Positions 1-8,994 of a stretch of DNA of 64,000 nt are shown here, piece by piece. This stretch comes from Actinomyces ruminicola (GTDB lineage Bacteria > Actinomycetota > Actinomycetes > Actinomycetales > Actinomycetaceae): positions 354,138 through 418,137 of the forward strand of contig NZ_FNIM01000001.1 of assembly GCF_900103885.1 (NCBI RefSeq), read 5' to 3'. The position numbers and the translations under genes are program-made. The notes beneath the pieces were generated by a model that worked only from the letters and a program-made list of their open reading frames with translations, had not been told where the DNA came from and ran no database searches. Positions within the stretch are counted from its first letter, which is position 1, and each line of letters begins with the position of its first letter.

Positions 1-1
1 A

Positions 2-37
2 GCCTCAATGGAGCCCGGCCATGAAGACCGGGAAGAC
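2..37 (-). CRISPR. First (leader-proximal) CRISPR repeat at the window edge
   Basis: Only one repeat unit is in view. It is a 36-nt stretch containing the inverted arms CCCGG (about 14-18) and CCGGG (about 28-32). Read on the minus strand it ends in ATTGAGGC, which resembles the 8-nt 5' handle (ATTGAAAC/G-like) of type I crRNAs. It lies downstream of cas2 in the direction the cas operon is transcribed. This suggests an array transcribed leftwards and continuing outside the window. With one copy the exact ends cannot be fixed, and repeat identity is inferred from position, length and dyad symmetry. Confidence 0.6.
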
Positions 38-205
38 AGCTCGCGGATTTTGCCGCGGCTGGTCAAGGATTCTACGCGGTCTCGCGAGCGCTGCCACAGA
101 AACGGGCAAGTGAATCGCGCCAGCTCGGCCGCCGACCACCAGAAAACCCCGTCATACCGCGCTTTCGAGCGCTCCCCGGGGATCGGAGCGGCACCGGAGC
201 GCTCG
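38..205 (-). promoter_or_regulatory. Putative CRISPR leader between cas2 and the array
   Basis: This 168-nt gap between the cas2 stop and the first repeat has no credible gene. By the position rule for type I loci it should hold the leader and the array promoter. No further repeat copy is seen to the right of position 37, so this is the leader end of the array. The exact promoter could not be assigned by eye. Confidence 0.5.
167..204 (-). terminator. Inverted repeat just downstream of cas2
   Basis: The arms GAGCGCTCC (167-175) and GGAGCGCTC (196-204) are perfectly complementary around a 20-nt GC-rich loop and start 2 nt after the cas2 stop. It may end the cas transcript or be a structural element of the leader. 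There is no T-run, so a simple intrinsic terminator is uncertain. Confidence 0.35.
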
Positions 206-496
206 CTACACAATCTGGGCCCCCTGCGTGGGCAGACCCGCGCGCCGACCGACGAACGTGAAGCGGTCCTCCCCCAGTTCGCCGAGGTCGACGATCACCA
301 CCGAGTCCTCGTCTAGGTTCATGATCTCCTCACTGTCAGCCCTTAGGTGGACCAGCTCGGTCCGGTTCAGGTCGCAGATGAACACAGAGTACTGGAGCCG
401 TTCGCCGTTGGCCTCCATCAGCTTGCAGATGCGGCGCAGCCGCCCGGGCTTGCGGATGTCGTAGGCGATGAGATACCGGCGTCGGTTCGTCCTCAT
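206..496 (-). CDS. cas2: CRISPR-associated endoribonuclease Cas2
   Basis: This 96-aa protein has the ferredoxin-like Cas2 layout. An N-terminal strand, RYLIAYDI, carries the conserved Asp at the end of strand 1, and it is followed by RLRRICKLME and a short QYSVFICDL strand. Length is typical of Cas2. Cas2 is the structural partner of Cas1 in the spacer-integration complex. The start ATG overlaps the stop of the upstream cas4-cas1 gene by 4 nt (ATGA), so the two are probably translationally coupled. It is the last gene of the operon, next to the leader. Family assignment is secure. Confidence 0.95.
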   Translation of the reverse strand: MRTNRRRYLIAYDIRKPGRLRRICKLMEANGERLQYSVFICDLNRTELVHLRADSEEIMNLDEDSVVIVDLGELGEDRFTFVGRRAGLPTQGAQIV

Positions 497-2178
497 CTAG
501 TCACCATCGCCGTGTAGTCATCCAGCTCCCCCAGCATGACTGCGCCCAGCACCCGTGCCTGGATGTCCATGACGCGACGGTAGCTGGCCTTGTAGCCGAA
601 CTGCGGGTGCGTGATCTCCTGGTCCAGCCGTCGCTCGTACGCCCTGAGCACGGCCTTGCGACCGCTCGCCTCCAGCATGCATCCGCCGGCCCGACTCTGA
701 AAGTCCTGCGGACCGACCTCGCCGTTGTTCAGCACCTGCAGCGCCACGCTCTCTGCCACCAGGGACCGAAACTCCTCCGCCAGGTCCAACGCGAGCGCAG
801 GGCGCCCGAACCGAGGCTTGTGGAACATCCCGTAGTAGGGGTCGAAGCCGATCCCCATGAGCGTGACAGTCAGGTCCTTTACCAGCAGCGTGTAACAGAA
901 GGACAGCAGTGCGTTGAGCGGATCCTTCGGCGGACGTCGGGTGCGCCCGTTCTCCTGGAAGTCCGAGACGTCCACGCGTGAGTTCTTCCCGACCATGGCC
1001 GGGAAGCTCCCGAAGTACAGGCGTGCAGCCGTCCCCTCGATCCCGAGCAGTTGCTGCGCGGAGTCGGCCTGCATCGCCTGGATGGCTAGCTGCTTGAGTT
1101 GCTCGCCGACTCGGGGCATCTCGCCACGCGCGTTTCGGCGCAGCATCGTGCGGCTGTTCCGGATCTTTCCGGAGATCATCCGCCGCGCGATCTCAAGCTG
1201 CTGCTGCTCGGAGGCACGGAACTGCGCAATCCGCAGGTCCACGTTCTTGGCCGGCAGTCCTTCGGCAATGCCGGAGAACCAGCCACCGTAGCTGAACCAC
1301 AGCACCGGGATGTCCCGCGAAAGCAGAGTCCTGACAGCTTGCGCTGACACCGTCACGTTCCCGAAGACGCACACCTGACTGACGTCTATCAGGCGGTAGC
1401 TGGCCTTCAACTCGCCAGACAGGCGCACCTCCAGCCGGTCGCTTCGCACGCCAACCACAGCGCCTTGCAGCGTCACATAGACCGGACGCCCTTCCAGAAT
1501 CGGCGCCATCAACCGCTTCAACGGTCTGCGCTGCTTCGGAGGCGTTTGCAAAGCGTCCAGCTCGTCGGGCAGACAGATGCCCACCAGCGAGCAGCGGGCG
1601 CACTTCGGGCTGTCCCGCAGTGGCGGGGGCGCCGACGGGTCGGAAGCCACCCGCCACGCACGCGTCAAGGTGTCCGTGACATCACGCAGCGCCGCGTCGT
1701 CCACGGTGATGTGGACACGCTGCCGGGTCTCGGCGTACCAGATCTCGGCCCGCTCGACGGCGTAGCCCTCCTCGCGCAGCAGCAGTGCCTGCACCAGGGA
1801 CTGCACGCGGTCGCTGGGCCAAGCACCGCCATCCTTGTTGGGGTGCCCCTTCTTGTAGTCGACGGGGACGACGGTCCCGTCGCCGCCGTCCTCCACGAGG
1901 TCCAGCCTGGTGGCCAGCCCGAGCCTCGGTGAGGACAGCGACACGGATCTGGCGACCCGCCCGTTCCACGCCTCGGACTTGTCCGGCAGGTCCCCCGTCT
2001 CCCGGTCGACGACCCGGTGCAGGTACAGGCCCTCCTCGACGTCGTCGCTGGTGGCGAATTGCTGCTGCACCCACTCCAGGTGGAACAGGCGCGGGCAGTA
2101 GATGAACTCGTTCAGCATACGTGCGGGCACCGTCTCCGGCAGTCCCGGCAGGTCAGGCCTGATGGTGTCGACGCTCAT
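493..2178 (-). CDS. cas4-cas1: Cas4-Cas1 fusion, CRISPR adaptation nuclease/integrase
   Basis: This 561-aa protein joins an N-terminal Cas4 nuclease (about residues 15-205) to Cas1 (about 225-561). The Cas4 part shows Cys28 in YCPR, the nuclease motif VPVDYKKG, and the cysteine group CARCSLVGIC, which together would hold an Fe-S cluster. The Cas1 part carries the metal-site motifs: Glu in IEGTAARLYF, His in GMFHKPRFGR, and Asp in LALDLAEEFR. Cas4-Cas1 fusions are typical of type I-U (I-G) loci, where Cas4 trims prespacers and selects PAM-flanked ends before Cas1-Cas2 integrate them. It overlaps the upstream cas8-like gene by 4 nt and cas2 downstream by 4 nt. Confidence 0.95.
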   Translation of the reverse strand: MSVDTIRPDLPGLPETVPARMLNEFIYCPRLFHLEWVQQQFATSDDVEEGLYLHRVVDRETGDLPDKSEAWNGRVARSVSLSSPRLGLATRLDLVEDGGDGTVVPVDYKKGHPNKDGGAWPSDRVQSLVQALLLREEGYAVERAEIWYAETRQRVHITVDDAALRDVTDTLTRAWRVASDPSAPPPLRDSPKCARCSLVGICLPDELDALQTPPKQRRPLKRLMAPILEGRPVYVTLQGAVVGVRSDRLEVRLSGELKASYRLIDVSQVCVFGNVTVSAQAVRTLLSRDIPVLWFSYGGWFSGIAEGLPAKNVDLRIAQFRASEQQQLEIARRMISGKIRNSRTMLRRNARGEMPRVGEQLKQLAIQAMQADSAQQLLGIEGTAARLYFGSFPAMVGKNSRVDVSDFQENGRTRRPPKDPLNALLSFCYTLLVKDLTVTLMGIGFDPYYGMFHKPRFGRPALALDLAEEFRSLVAESVALQVLNNGEVGPQDFQSRAGGCMLEASGRKAVLRAYERRLDQEITHPQFGYKASYRRVMDIQARVLGAVMLGELDDYTAMVTR

Positions 2179-3128
2179 GACACCGGCACCAATACGCCCG
2201 CGGATTTGGATTTACTGCGCTCTGCCTTGCGGCGGCGCGCACGGCATACGTGGAAGATCCCCAGCAGGCGAAGGGCATCGGCATCCAGCCTCTTCTCCTC
2301 TCCCTTACCTTCGAGGACCGGATGCTCAACAAGCGCTTTGACTGCCCGTGGCCCGAGCGGTTCCCACCAAAGCGGCAGCCGCAGCTCCTGCACGGGAGGG
2401 CGCCCAACCGCGTGCCAACCGCTGGTACGCGGATGACTTCCGGTCGCAGTAGTGGTCCAGGCTGGATAAGACATCAGCGCCAGCCAAGTCGCACCAGGAA
2501 CGCCACGCATCTTCTGCGCCTCACCGTTGGGGTCTTCTGCCGCGCTCCAAACCGCTCGATGGTCGAGGAACTCTCCGGTCACACCCTCCACCCTTCGCCA
2601 ACCGACGAGGGCCCGGTATAGGTGCTCAGGATCGGTCTGCACAACACACAGAGGCTTTCTCAGCATTGAAAACATCGTCTGCTGCCCAGAAGGCGCCATG
2701 AACTGGCTGATCGCACACTTCCCTTCATCATCATGCACTAGATCCGTTAGGAGGCTGGCAATCCAATCTCTCACTGTTGAGATTTGGGCAGCATCTTCAG
2801 AAAAAGATCCCGCGAGACCGTTCAGCCGCCCTTGTTCGGCCCGCATTGGATCCGACCCTTTTGTGCCTACCTTTTGTCGCGGGAAGCTAGGCGGCGCTCC
2901 CGGCACAACCACGTCCTCGGGCATCTCGGCGACGATTTCCGAGAGCTCCTCGACGACGGCGTCAACCGTTGCCAGCCTCGAGTGCAGCACCGGGGCGCGG
3001 TCGTTCGGGTCCCAGGACAGGCGAGCGTCGTCGTCGACGAAGTCATGGATCAGCCGAAATGTGCCGATGGCGGCGAGAATGGCCAGCGGCGATTCGCCGA
3101 TCAGTGCAGGAAACTTGACTTGGCTCAT
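2175..3128 (-). CDS. cas8u2: Type I-U Cas8-like small large-subunit protein (GSU0052/Cas8u2-type)
   Basis: This 317-aa protein begins MSQVKFPALIGESPLAILAA. The start is placed at 3128 because its ATG overlaps the cas3 stop by 4 nt; the longer open frame upstream lies inside cas3. It has the family hallmark SHPRTSGWHAVG and a strongly basic tail. In the Geobacter type I-U arrangement the gene beside cas3 is GSU0052, described as Cas8u2 or a Cas3-extension family protein. The role inferred is the large Cascade subunit for PAM recognition and Cas3 recruitment. It is much shorter than Cas8 of other subtypes. The assignment rests on locus position and general resemblance; the exact family name is less certain than for the other cas genes. 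Confidence 0.75.
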   Translation of the reverse strand: MSQVKFPALIGESPLAILAAIGTFRLIHDFVDDDARLSWDPNDRAPVLHSRLATVDAVVEELSEIVAEMPEDVVVPGAPPSFPRQKVGTKGSDPMRAEQGRLNGLAGSFSEDAAQISTVRDWIASLLTDLVHDDEGKCAISQFMAPSGQQTMFSMLRKPLCVVQTDPEHLYRALVGWRRVEGVTGEFLDHRAVWSAAEDPNGEAQKMRGVPGATWLALMSYPAWTTTATGSHPRTSGWHAVGRPPVQELRLPLWWEPLGPRAVKALVEHPVLEGKGEEKRLDADALRLLGIFHVCRARRRKAERSKSKSAGVLVPVS

Positions 3129-6100
3129 GATCCCTCCGATGAAATGGTCATGTCGGCGCTGCGCACCACGGACTCCAGTAGCGCCAGGCCCCACCGGCCG
3201 TAACGGTCATTGAGCCGGGCGAATCGATCCGCGTCGGCCAGATGCAACTCGACCGGCAGCGGAACCTCGGCATTGATGTCCCCAATCGCCGCGCGAAGGA
3301 CGCCATCCCCCTGGTCATCAACCGCCGGTAGAAAAGGCCGGGCGCGGCCGTGGTGGCTGGCCACGAGGTGCCGGAGCAGCTCGGCGTCACCCGGGTAGGG
3401 CTCGGTGCGCCGCTCCAGGTGGGCGTCGACGATCGCCTCGGACCAGGCCTCGTGCCTGGCGCCGCTAGGCAGGCCACTGAGTCGGTGGGCGCGTCGATAC
3501 CGGTCTCGGTCCCCGGGCGGCATGCCGGACTTCGCCAGCGGCTCCCTCGCTAGCTCCGCAGCGACTCGGGACCCGTCGAACAGCATGGCCTGGAAGCGCA
3601 GGTCCACCTTGCCCAGGTCGTGCCAGCGGGCAGCGTCGACGACGACGCGCCGCAGCTCCTCCGGCAGCCCCAAGTTGGTGGCAATCTGCTCGGCACGTTC
3701 TCCCACCGCCGCCAGATGCTCCGCCAGGGTCACCCGCCTGTTGAGGATGGAGCTGCCTTCCGTGTCCTCCTCATCGACGGCGCGCCACGGCACTGATGAC
3801 GTGGTGTTGCCGCCCGAGCGGTCTCCGCTCGTGCCGACGGTCCTCCAGTCGTCTGCGGGAGCGGTGCCCCGCAGCACCGGAATCAGTTCCCTCGAACCAT
3901 CGTCGGAAGGCCCACGTCTCCTGTTCCGACGGCGCCGGTCCGCACTGGTTGAGATGAACGCACCGCTGTGCTCAAAAGCGTTCTGCAAGCACTCAATGTC
4001 CTCCGGTGTCCAGGGATACTCGGGGGCGCCGGAGGAGCCCAGCCACCTGCGTGCAGCCTCGACGAGGGCGCCTTGAAAGGCGTCACGGTCCTCCGGCTCC
4101 TCCGCATTCCGCCAGTCGGCCACCAGTTCCCGCAGCCCCTCAAGAGGCGGCAGGCCCAGTCGGGTGCCTGGGTCGGAGTCCAGGCGCAGAATGGGCTGCC
4201 CGCGTCGCAGGGAGGCGAGCTCGGAGATGTCCTTAACTGCCTCCTTGCTGGAGGGGTTCCAGCCGAAGCGGTCCAGGCCGCCGTACTCGCATGGAACGAC
4301 AATCGTGTCTCCCGGGCGGAGTTCACTGGCCACTGCCTGCCGCCAGTCACCGTCCGCCCCACGGCGCAGCACCTGCCGGTCGCTGTCGCCTTCTTTGAAG
4401 GGGATGTCATCGAAGCCATCGTCGTCATCGATATCGGCCAGGTTCTCCGGCTTGCCCTGTTGCAGCCAGGCGCGTGCCGCCATGAGCGACACCTCCACGC
4501 ATTCCTCGCTCCGCAGCGGCACAGCGTCCACGACAGACCCGGCATGATCTGCGGGCAGCAGCTTCAGTGCGTCCGCGCCGTCTTCGTTGCCGTCCTTAAT
4601 CACCAAGCCTGCCCGCCAGGCAATGGTGACCGGAGGCGTGGACTTGTCGATTCCGTGCAGGTAGGGGTCGATCGGCGGATCGTTCACCGGAGCGGGATTC
4701 GTCCTCGCCCAGGCGTCCAGATGGGCGGGCAGCAGCAGCGGGAGCAGGGGCCGCGGCGCGCTCAGCCCTTCCGGCACCTCCAGGTGGCGCAGTGCCAAGG
4801 GCGACACATCCAGGCCGTCCTGCGGCGCTGCCTTGCAGAGGAAATCGGCCGTCGCAACCTTGGCGTCCCCGTATACGGGAGGCTTCTTGGCTCCGTCCTC
4901 CACCACCGTGATTTCCGCAGCGCCAAATGCTCCCCGCCGGTTGACCCGGCCGAAACGCTGTACCAGCGCGTCCCAGGAGGCGGTCTCGGTGACCATGCTC
5001 GTGGCATCGAGGTCGATGCCGACCTCAATGGTCTGGGTGGCCACCAGCACCGCCTTGTGGTCACCTGGTTCCCGATCGGCGCCGAACAGCTCGGTAACCC
5101 GCTCGGCAATCCCCTCGCGGTCCAGCGGGCGCGAGCGGCCCATGAGCAGCAGCACCTCGACGCCGTCCAGCCTCGTCTTCCCTGTGGTCAGTGCCTCATA
5201 CACTTCCCGGGCGCGGGCGACCGTATTGCACACCACCAGCACCCGGTGGTCCTTGGGCTTATCGGAGGAGCCATCGGAGTATTTGAAGAGGTCCAATACC
5301 TGGGCAGCCATCTCCTTAACGATCTTCTTCTCCGTGGAGCCGACGAACGTCAGGCGCTTATGCGCGGTCAGCCTCTGCGCGGCGGTCTTATTCCGTAGAT
5401 GCGAGTCCTCATCGAATAAGGCCTCCCAGGCATCGGAGTTCTTCTCGGGCTTCTCCGCGCTCGTTGCACTCAGGTGGATGACCGAACTCTCCGGCAGCCC
5501 CAGCCCGCTGGTCCGGTCGGCCTCACGGGCGGAGGCCAGCGAAGTGGTGAAGGCCTGGGCCAGGTGGGCCTCGTCGATCATAATGACCGAGTCGGTGCCC
5601 ACCAGTGCGGCGTCGATGGGGCGCCGCCCCTTCCTGACCCCGTAACCGCGGAAGAACAGGCGGCTGCCCACCTGGTCCACGGTGCCGGTGATTATGGCGA
5701 GCAGGTCGGGACGCGGCAGCCAGGCGGCATCCCAGGTCGCCCCTCCGCGCATCTTGACCACCCGCAGTGCGGCCTCGCCCTGCGATGCGCCGAACAGGCC
5801 CCGTAGTCGCCGGGCAACCTCGAACACGGTTCCTTCGGTTGCGCTCTCCAGCTTCTCGGCAATGTGCTTACCGTGCGCCTCGGCCTGGTCGACCACGATG
5901 CGCCTGTCCACCACCAGGAAGATGCGGCGCCGCCCCAGGCCAGCGGGGGCCTCGCCTCCGGCGCTCAGTGCCAGGAGGAACACGGCCACGTCCAGCATGG
6001 AGGTCTTGCCCAAGCCCGTGGGCACATCCACGAGCGCGGGCCACGTCCCCCTTTCTACAGCCTCCTCGACCACGGCGGACTGCCAGGGGAATGGCTTATG

Positions 6101-6145
6101 CCCATGCACCTCCTGCATGAACTTCGTGAAATCGGTGACGTTCAT
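3125..6145 (-). CDS. cas3: CRISPR-associated helicase-nuclease Cas3
   Basis: This 1,006-aa protein has a helicase followed by a C-terminal HD nuclease domain, the reverse of most type I Cas3 proteins but usual in type I-U. The Walker A motif PTGLGKT is at residues 42-48 (Lys47), the DEAH box is in MIDEAHLAQ, and LSAT is motif III. The HD motif is WHDLGK near residue 841, followed by SHHGR and SADMT. It would unwind and degrade target DNA after Cascade binding. ATG 6145 is chosen because it overlaps the csb2 stop (ATGA) and lies 7 nt after GGAGG. An ATG at 6151 is an alternative. Confidence 0.95.
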   Translation of the reverse strand: MNVTDFTKFMQEVHGHKPFPWQSAVVEEAVERGTWPALVDVPTGLGKTSMLDVAVFLLALSAGGEAPAGLGRRRIFLVVDRRIVVDQAEAHGKHIAEKLESATEGTVFEVARRLRGLFGASQGEAALRVVKMRGGATWDAAWLPRPDLLAIITGTVDQVGSRLFFRGYGVRKGRRPIDAALVGTDSVIMIDEAHLAQAFTTSLASAREADRTSGLGLPESSVIHLSATSAEKPEKNSDAWEALFDEDSHLRNKTAAQRLTAHKRLTFVGSTEKKIVKEMAAQVLDLFKYSDGSSDKPKDHRVLVVCNTVARAREVYEALTTGKTRLDGVEVLLLMGRSRPLDREGIAERVTELFGADREPGDHKAVLVATQTIEVGIDLDATSMVTETASWDALVQRFGRVNRRGAFGAAEITVVEDGAKKPPVYGDAKVATADFLCKAAPQDGLDVSPLALRHLEVPEGLSAPRPLLPLLLPAHLDAWARTNPAPVNDPPIDPYLHGIDKSTPPVTIAWRAGLVIKDGNEDGADALKLLPADHAGSVVDAVPLRSEECVEVSLMAARAWLQQGKPENLADIDDDDGFDDIPFKEGDSDRQVLRRGADGDWRQAVASELRPGDTIVVPCEYGGLDRFGWNPSSKEAVKDISELASLRRGQPILRLDSDPGTRLGLPPLEGLRELVADWRNAEEPEDRDAFQGALVEAARRWLGSSGAPEYPWTPEDIECLQNAFEHSGAFISTSADRRRRNRRRGPSDDGSRELIPVLRGTAPADDWRTVGTSGDRSGGNTTSSVPWRAVDEEDTEGSSILNRRVTLAEHLAAVGERAEQIATNLGLPEELRRVVVDAARWHDLGKVDLRFQAMLFDGSRVAAELAREPLAKSGMPPGDRDRYRRAHRLSGLPSGARHEAWSEAIVDAHLERRTEPYPGDAELLRHLVASHHGRARPFLPAVDDQGDGVLRAAIGDINAEVPLPVELHLADADRFARLNDRYGRWGLALLESVVRSADMTISSEGS

Positions 6146-7551
6146 CGCCATCCCTCCCCATACTCGGGTGCGAACAGGCCGACGCCGAAGTAGCGCCCCG
6201 CACCCGCCAGAATCGGCCCGTGCACGGGACAGTCGAAGGTGACACGCGCATGCGTGTACAGGCGACGCTGACACCGCTTCGGCAGCTCCCGTGGCCTCAG
6301 CCGCACGGCCCCGTACATCATCGGCTCCTTGCTCACTTCAACCTGACGCGGCTCCGGCAGGCCGGCGTTGACGAAGGACTCGGCCACCGCTGCGGGGAGG
6401 TCGCGGTCCTTCGGGTAGCGGTCCAGGACCAGTGGCGTTGCCGTCGCCCACATGCGAGCCGGCCCGGTCCAGCGCTCGATGGTTGTGGTGAAGGGCCGCG
6501 TCTCGTCCGGCGCATACCGGAGCTTGAACTCCTGCCTGAAGCCGGACACCCGGAGCGAGATCTCCCGTTCTGGATCCTCGCCGAGGATGCCGCGCAGGAT
6601 TCGCAGGCGTTCGTCATACTCCAACCCCGGAATGGCGACGGCCAGAGCCATCAGCTGTCCGTCGGCGTGCTCGTTGCCCACGAAGGGCAACCCCAGGTAG
6701 GCCACATGCGGCAGTCCGGGGGTGCCGTGCCCGTGCAGTGCGGGCGGCAGCGGGTCCTCCGTCTGCCCCATGACCTTGCGACGCAGGGCCTCGGTGAAGA
6801 TGGACACCAGGTGCCCGGAGGGCCGCAGTTCCTCGAACCTGAGAATGACCAGGTCCGGGTAGGCGGAAACGAACTCGTCCACAGCAGGGACCTCCTCATC
6901 GGCATCGGTTCCAACCTCACGGTAGAAGCGGCGTGCGCGCGGGCCAGCGGCCTGCCATGCAGGCTGATCCTCCTGGTACAGCGCATTGAGCTCGTCCAGG
7001 TAGCCGGGATAGGGCACGCGGATACTCAGCGAGCTGCGTTCCCTCGTCGGTTCGTAGGTGGTCAGGCCGGGCAGCGGCGTCGGGTCCCCCACTCGGCTGA
7101 AGGCGAGTGTTGCCGGAGACGTCGAGCGGCCGAGGTACGGCACGCGTCGAGCAAGATGATCCAAGTCGGCGACCACGCCGTCGGACAGCGCCCCATCGTC
7201 CGGCCAGTCGAACTGGACACGGGCGTCCTCGGGCAGGCTGCCGGTCCGCTGCCGGAAGCCGGCGGTGCGTGCGGGGTGGGTCTGGTGCCCACCCTTGTTG
7301 GCGCGGACGTTTGTTACGACGTATCCCCGGGTGCGCCGCTCACCCACCGCGGCGTTGGGGGACACGTGTATCAGCGGCGGCTCCAGGCGCTCCAGCTCAG
7401 CTAGCGACGCCAGTTCATCCTCCTGCGCCACCGAACGCAGGGCGGCGAAGACCCGGGCGGGGTGGGGAGGCCATTCTGCGGCCCGTGGGTCCTCCCCTCC
7501 CCCGGCGTCGTAGCGCTCACTCAGGAGCGTGATGTCAAGACGGAGGGTCAT
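6142..7551 (-). CDS. csb2: Type I-U Cascade subunit Csb2 (Cas5-Cas6 type)
   Basis: This 469-aa protein is the signature subunit of type I-U (GSU0054 family). The N-terminal part, with LDITLLSERYDAGG and EWPPHPARVFAALRSV, is the Cas5-like RAMP fold. The C-terminal part ends in a glycine-rich Cas6-like segment, GAGRYFGVGLF, which supports a fused Cas5-Cas6 role: processing pre-crRNA and capping the 5' handle. The start ATG (7551) lies 1 nt after the csb1 stop, and its own stop overlaps the cas3 start. There is no separate cas6 in the operon, consistent with this fusion doing crRNA processing. Confidence 0.92.
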   Translation of the reverse strand: MTLRLDITLLSERYDAGGGEDPRAAEWPPHPARVFAALRSVAQEDELASLAELERLEPPLIHVSPNAAVGERRTRGYVVTNVRANKGGHQTHPARTAGFRQRTGSLPEDARVQFDWPDDGALSDGVVADLDHLARRVPYLGRSTSPATLAFSRVGDPTPLPGLTTYEPTRERSSLSIRVPYPGYLDELNALYQEDQPAWQAAGPRARRFYREVGTDADEEVPAVDEFVSAYPDLVILRFEELRPSGHLVSIFTEALRRKVMGQTEDPLPPALHGHGTPGLPHVAYLGLPFVGNEHADGQLMALAVAIPGLEYDERLRILRGILGEDPEREISLRVSGFRQEFKLRYAPDETRPFTTTIERWTGPARMWATATPLVLDRYPKDRDLPAAVAESFVNAGLPEPRQVEVSKEPMMYGAVRLRPRELPKRCQRRLYTHARVTFDCPVHGPILAGAGRYFGVGLFAPEYGEGWR

Positions 7552-7552
7552 G

Positions 7553-8695
7553 TCACTCCCCCGTGGACTCGGCCTTGGTAAGGCTGAAGTCGATCGCCTT
7601 GCCCAAGGCAGTGTTGGGCTTCAGCTCCACGGTCTCCAGGTGCAGCGGCACCCCGGCGTCCAGGGCCGCCTGCAGGGCGTCCTCGTACAGCTGGACCGCC
7701 TCGCTCGGGGACAGCGTGAATGACTCCGCCACGCCGCCGCGGCCGATCCACTCCAGCTGCTCGGTCTGCATGACCAGGTCGCAGCCGCTGCGCAGCCACA
7801 GACCCGCGTCACCGAAGGCCAGCCGGTCGCCCAGGAGCCCGAGTGCGACAAGCAGCACCCGAGCGGCAGCCGCAGCCTCAGGGTCCAAGGAACCGAAGCC
7901 AACGCGGCGGGTGGCAGTGAGGCTGAGGACGGCGGTGCGGGTCGCCTCGCTGATGGTGACGCCGCCGTGAGCGTCACCCGGGGCGATATTGCCGTGCCCG
8001 ATCTCGCTGAGCTTGGCGTCCTTCTTCTTCTCGCTCACCGGCGAGTAGGTCCAGTCATCGCCGTCACCGCTGCGCGATCCGCTGAGGTTTGCGGGGTCCA
8101 TGCGCCCGGCCTTGCGCACTCCCCCCACCCGGTCCCAGCCGATCATCTCGCTGGAGTACAGGCGCGGGAACTTCGCCTGCCGCCCCTTGCGGTGGGAGTT
8201 CCAGCCTCCGTAGACGAGCGTGGCGGGATCGTATTCCAGCAGCGCCGTTGCATCCGCCAGTGATGCGGCCAGGATCGCCTTGCCGATCTCGGTCCGGTCG
8301 AACTTGACGCCGTCAAGCTCGCAGTCGCGCCAGTATGCGTCGAAGGCGCGGTGGGGCGCTTCCAGACCTATGAGCTCGAAACTAGCCGCGCCTTCGTACC
8401 GCATTCGCAGCATGGGCATGCGCACCGCGCCCTGACGCCAGGCCCTCGCCTCGGCCTCCTCGCAGCGGTTGGCCTGGGAGGGCACCTGGTCCAGCAGCAC
8501 TGCCTTGCGAACCTCTTCACCGCGGCGCCGTTCCTCCAACAGATAGGGAGACTTCTCCCCGTTGGTGGGGAACGTCGGCGGGTACACGCGCGCACCCGGC
8601 CCACCGCTGGGCTGGTAGGTGGCCTCCACGCGGATCGCGGCCCACTCCGGGTCCGCGAGCTTGTCCCGCAGGGCGTCCAATGTGAGTTCAGTCAT
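7553..8695 (-). CDS. csb1: Type I-U Cascade backbone subunit Csb1 (Cas7)
   Basis: This 380-aa protein contains the Csb1 (GSU0053) signature, seen here as LLDQVPSQANRCEEAEAR, and later VYGGWNSHRKG. Cas7 proteins polymerise along the crRNA spacer and form the Cascade backbone. It is the first gene of the cas operon. Start ATG 8695 begins MTELTLDALRDKL and is preceded by GAAGGA about 9 nt away; the open frame extends 17 codons further but without support. The upstream gap (8696-9060) should carry the operon promoter. Confidence 0.93.
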   Translation of the reverse strand: MTELTLDALRDKLADPEWAAIRVEATYQPSGGPGARVYPPTFPTNGEKSPYLLEERRRGEEVRKAVLLDQVPSQANRCEEAEARAWRQGAVRMPMLRMRYEGAASFELIGLEAPHRAFDAYWRDCELDGVKFDRTEIGKAILAASLADATALLEYDPATLVYGGWNSHRKGRQAKFPRLYSSEMIGWDRVGGVRKAGRMDPANLSGSRSGDGDDWTYSPVSEKKKDAKLSEIGHGNIAPGDAHGGVTISEATRTAVLSLTATRRVGFGSLDPEAAAAARVLLVALGLLGDRLAFGDAGLWLRSGCDLVMQTEQLEWIGRGGVAESFTLSPSEAVQLYEDALQAALDAGVPLHLETVELKPNTALGKAIDFSLTKAESTGE

Positions 8696-8963
8696 GATTG
8701 TTGTTCCTTCAATTGGTGGTGTCTGTGAGCGAGGCATCCGCCGCAAGCTGTGAGCTCAACCATATGCGGTTCATAGGACTTGAATGATCGCCTGGTCTAG
8801 CCACGAGCGAGCACGCTACGGACATCGGCGCCAGCCCGAATGGCTCGGGGCAGGTTGCTGCCAATAGGTCAAGGGCGTGCCCAGGCTTCTTCTTGCTCAC
8901 GTCAGCCATGCTGCCAGGCACCACCGACACGAATCGGACCCCGTAAGCAGGTCGAGGGTCGGA

Positions 8964-8994
8964 TTGGCCTCATCGATACCCCCCGGGGTATTAT
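8964..8994 (+). promoter_or_regulatory. Promoter of the CoADR-rhodanese/cstR operon
   Basis: A -35-like TTGGCC (8964-8969) and a good -10, TATTAT (8989-8994), are 19 nt apart. The spacer contains a dyad operator whose right arm runs into the -10, so a bound repressor would block RNA polymerase. The predicted 5' leader to ATG 9061 is about 60 nt. Confidence 0.55.
8976..8991 (+). promoter_or_regulatory. CsoR/CstR-type operator
   Basis: The dyad is ATACCCC-CC-GGGGTAT, with perfect 7-nt arms and a 2-nt centre. This matches the known form of operators for the CsoR/RcnR/CstR family, which are G/C tracts flanked by ATA/TAT. The cognate regulator is very probably the CstR-like gene at 10836, which would make the operon autoregulated. 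Confidence 0.75.

Noticed and set aside
38-205. A second CRISPR repeat or degenerate repeat inside the window
   Set aside because: No second copy of the 36-mer or of its CTCAATGG end was found right of position 37.
8709-8930. A 73-codon minus-strand frame upstream of csb1
   Set aside because: No ribosome site, no recognisable domain, and it would occupy the region needed for the cas promoter.
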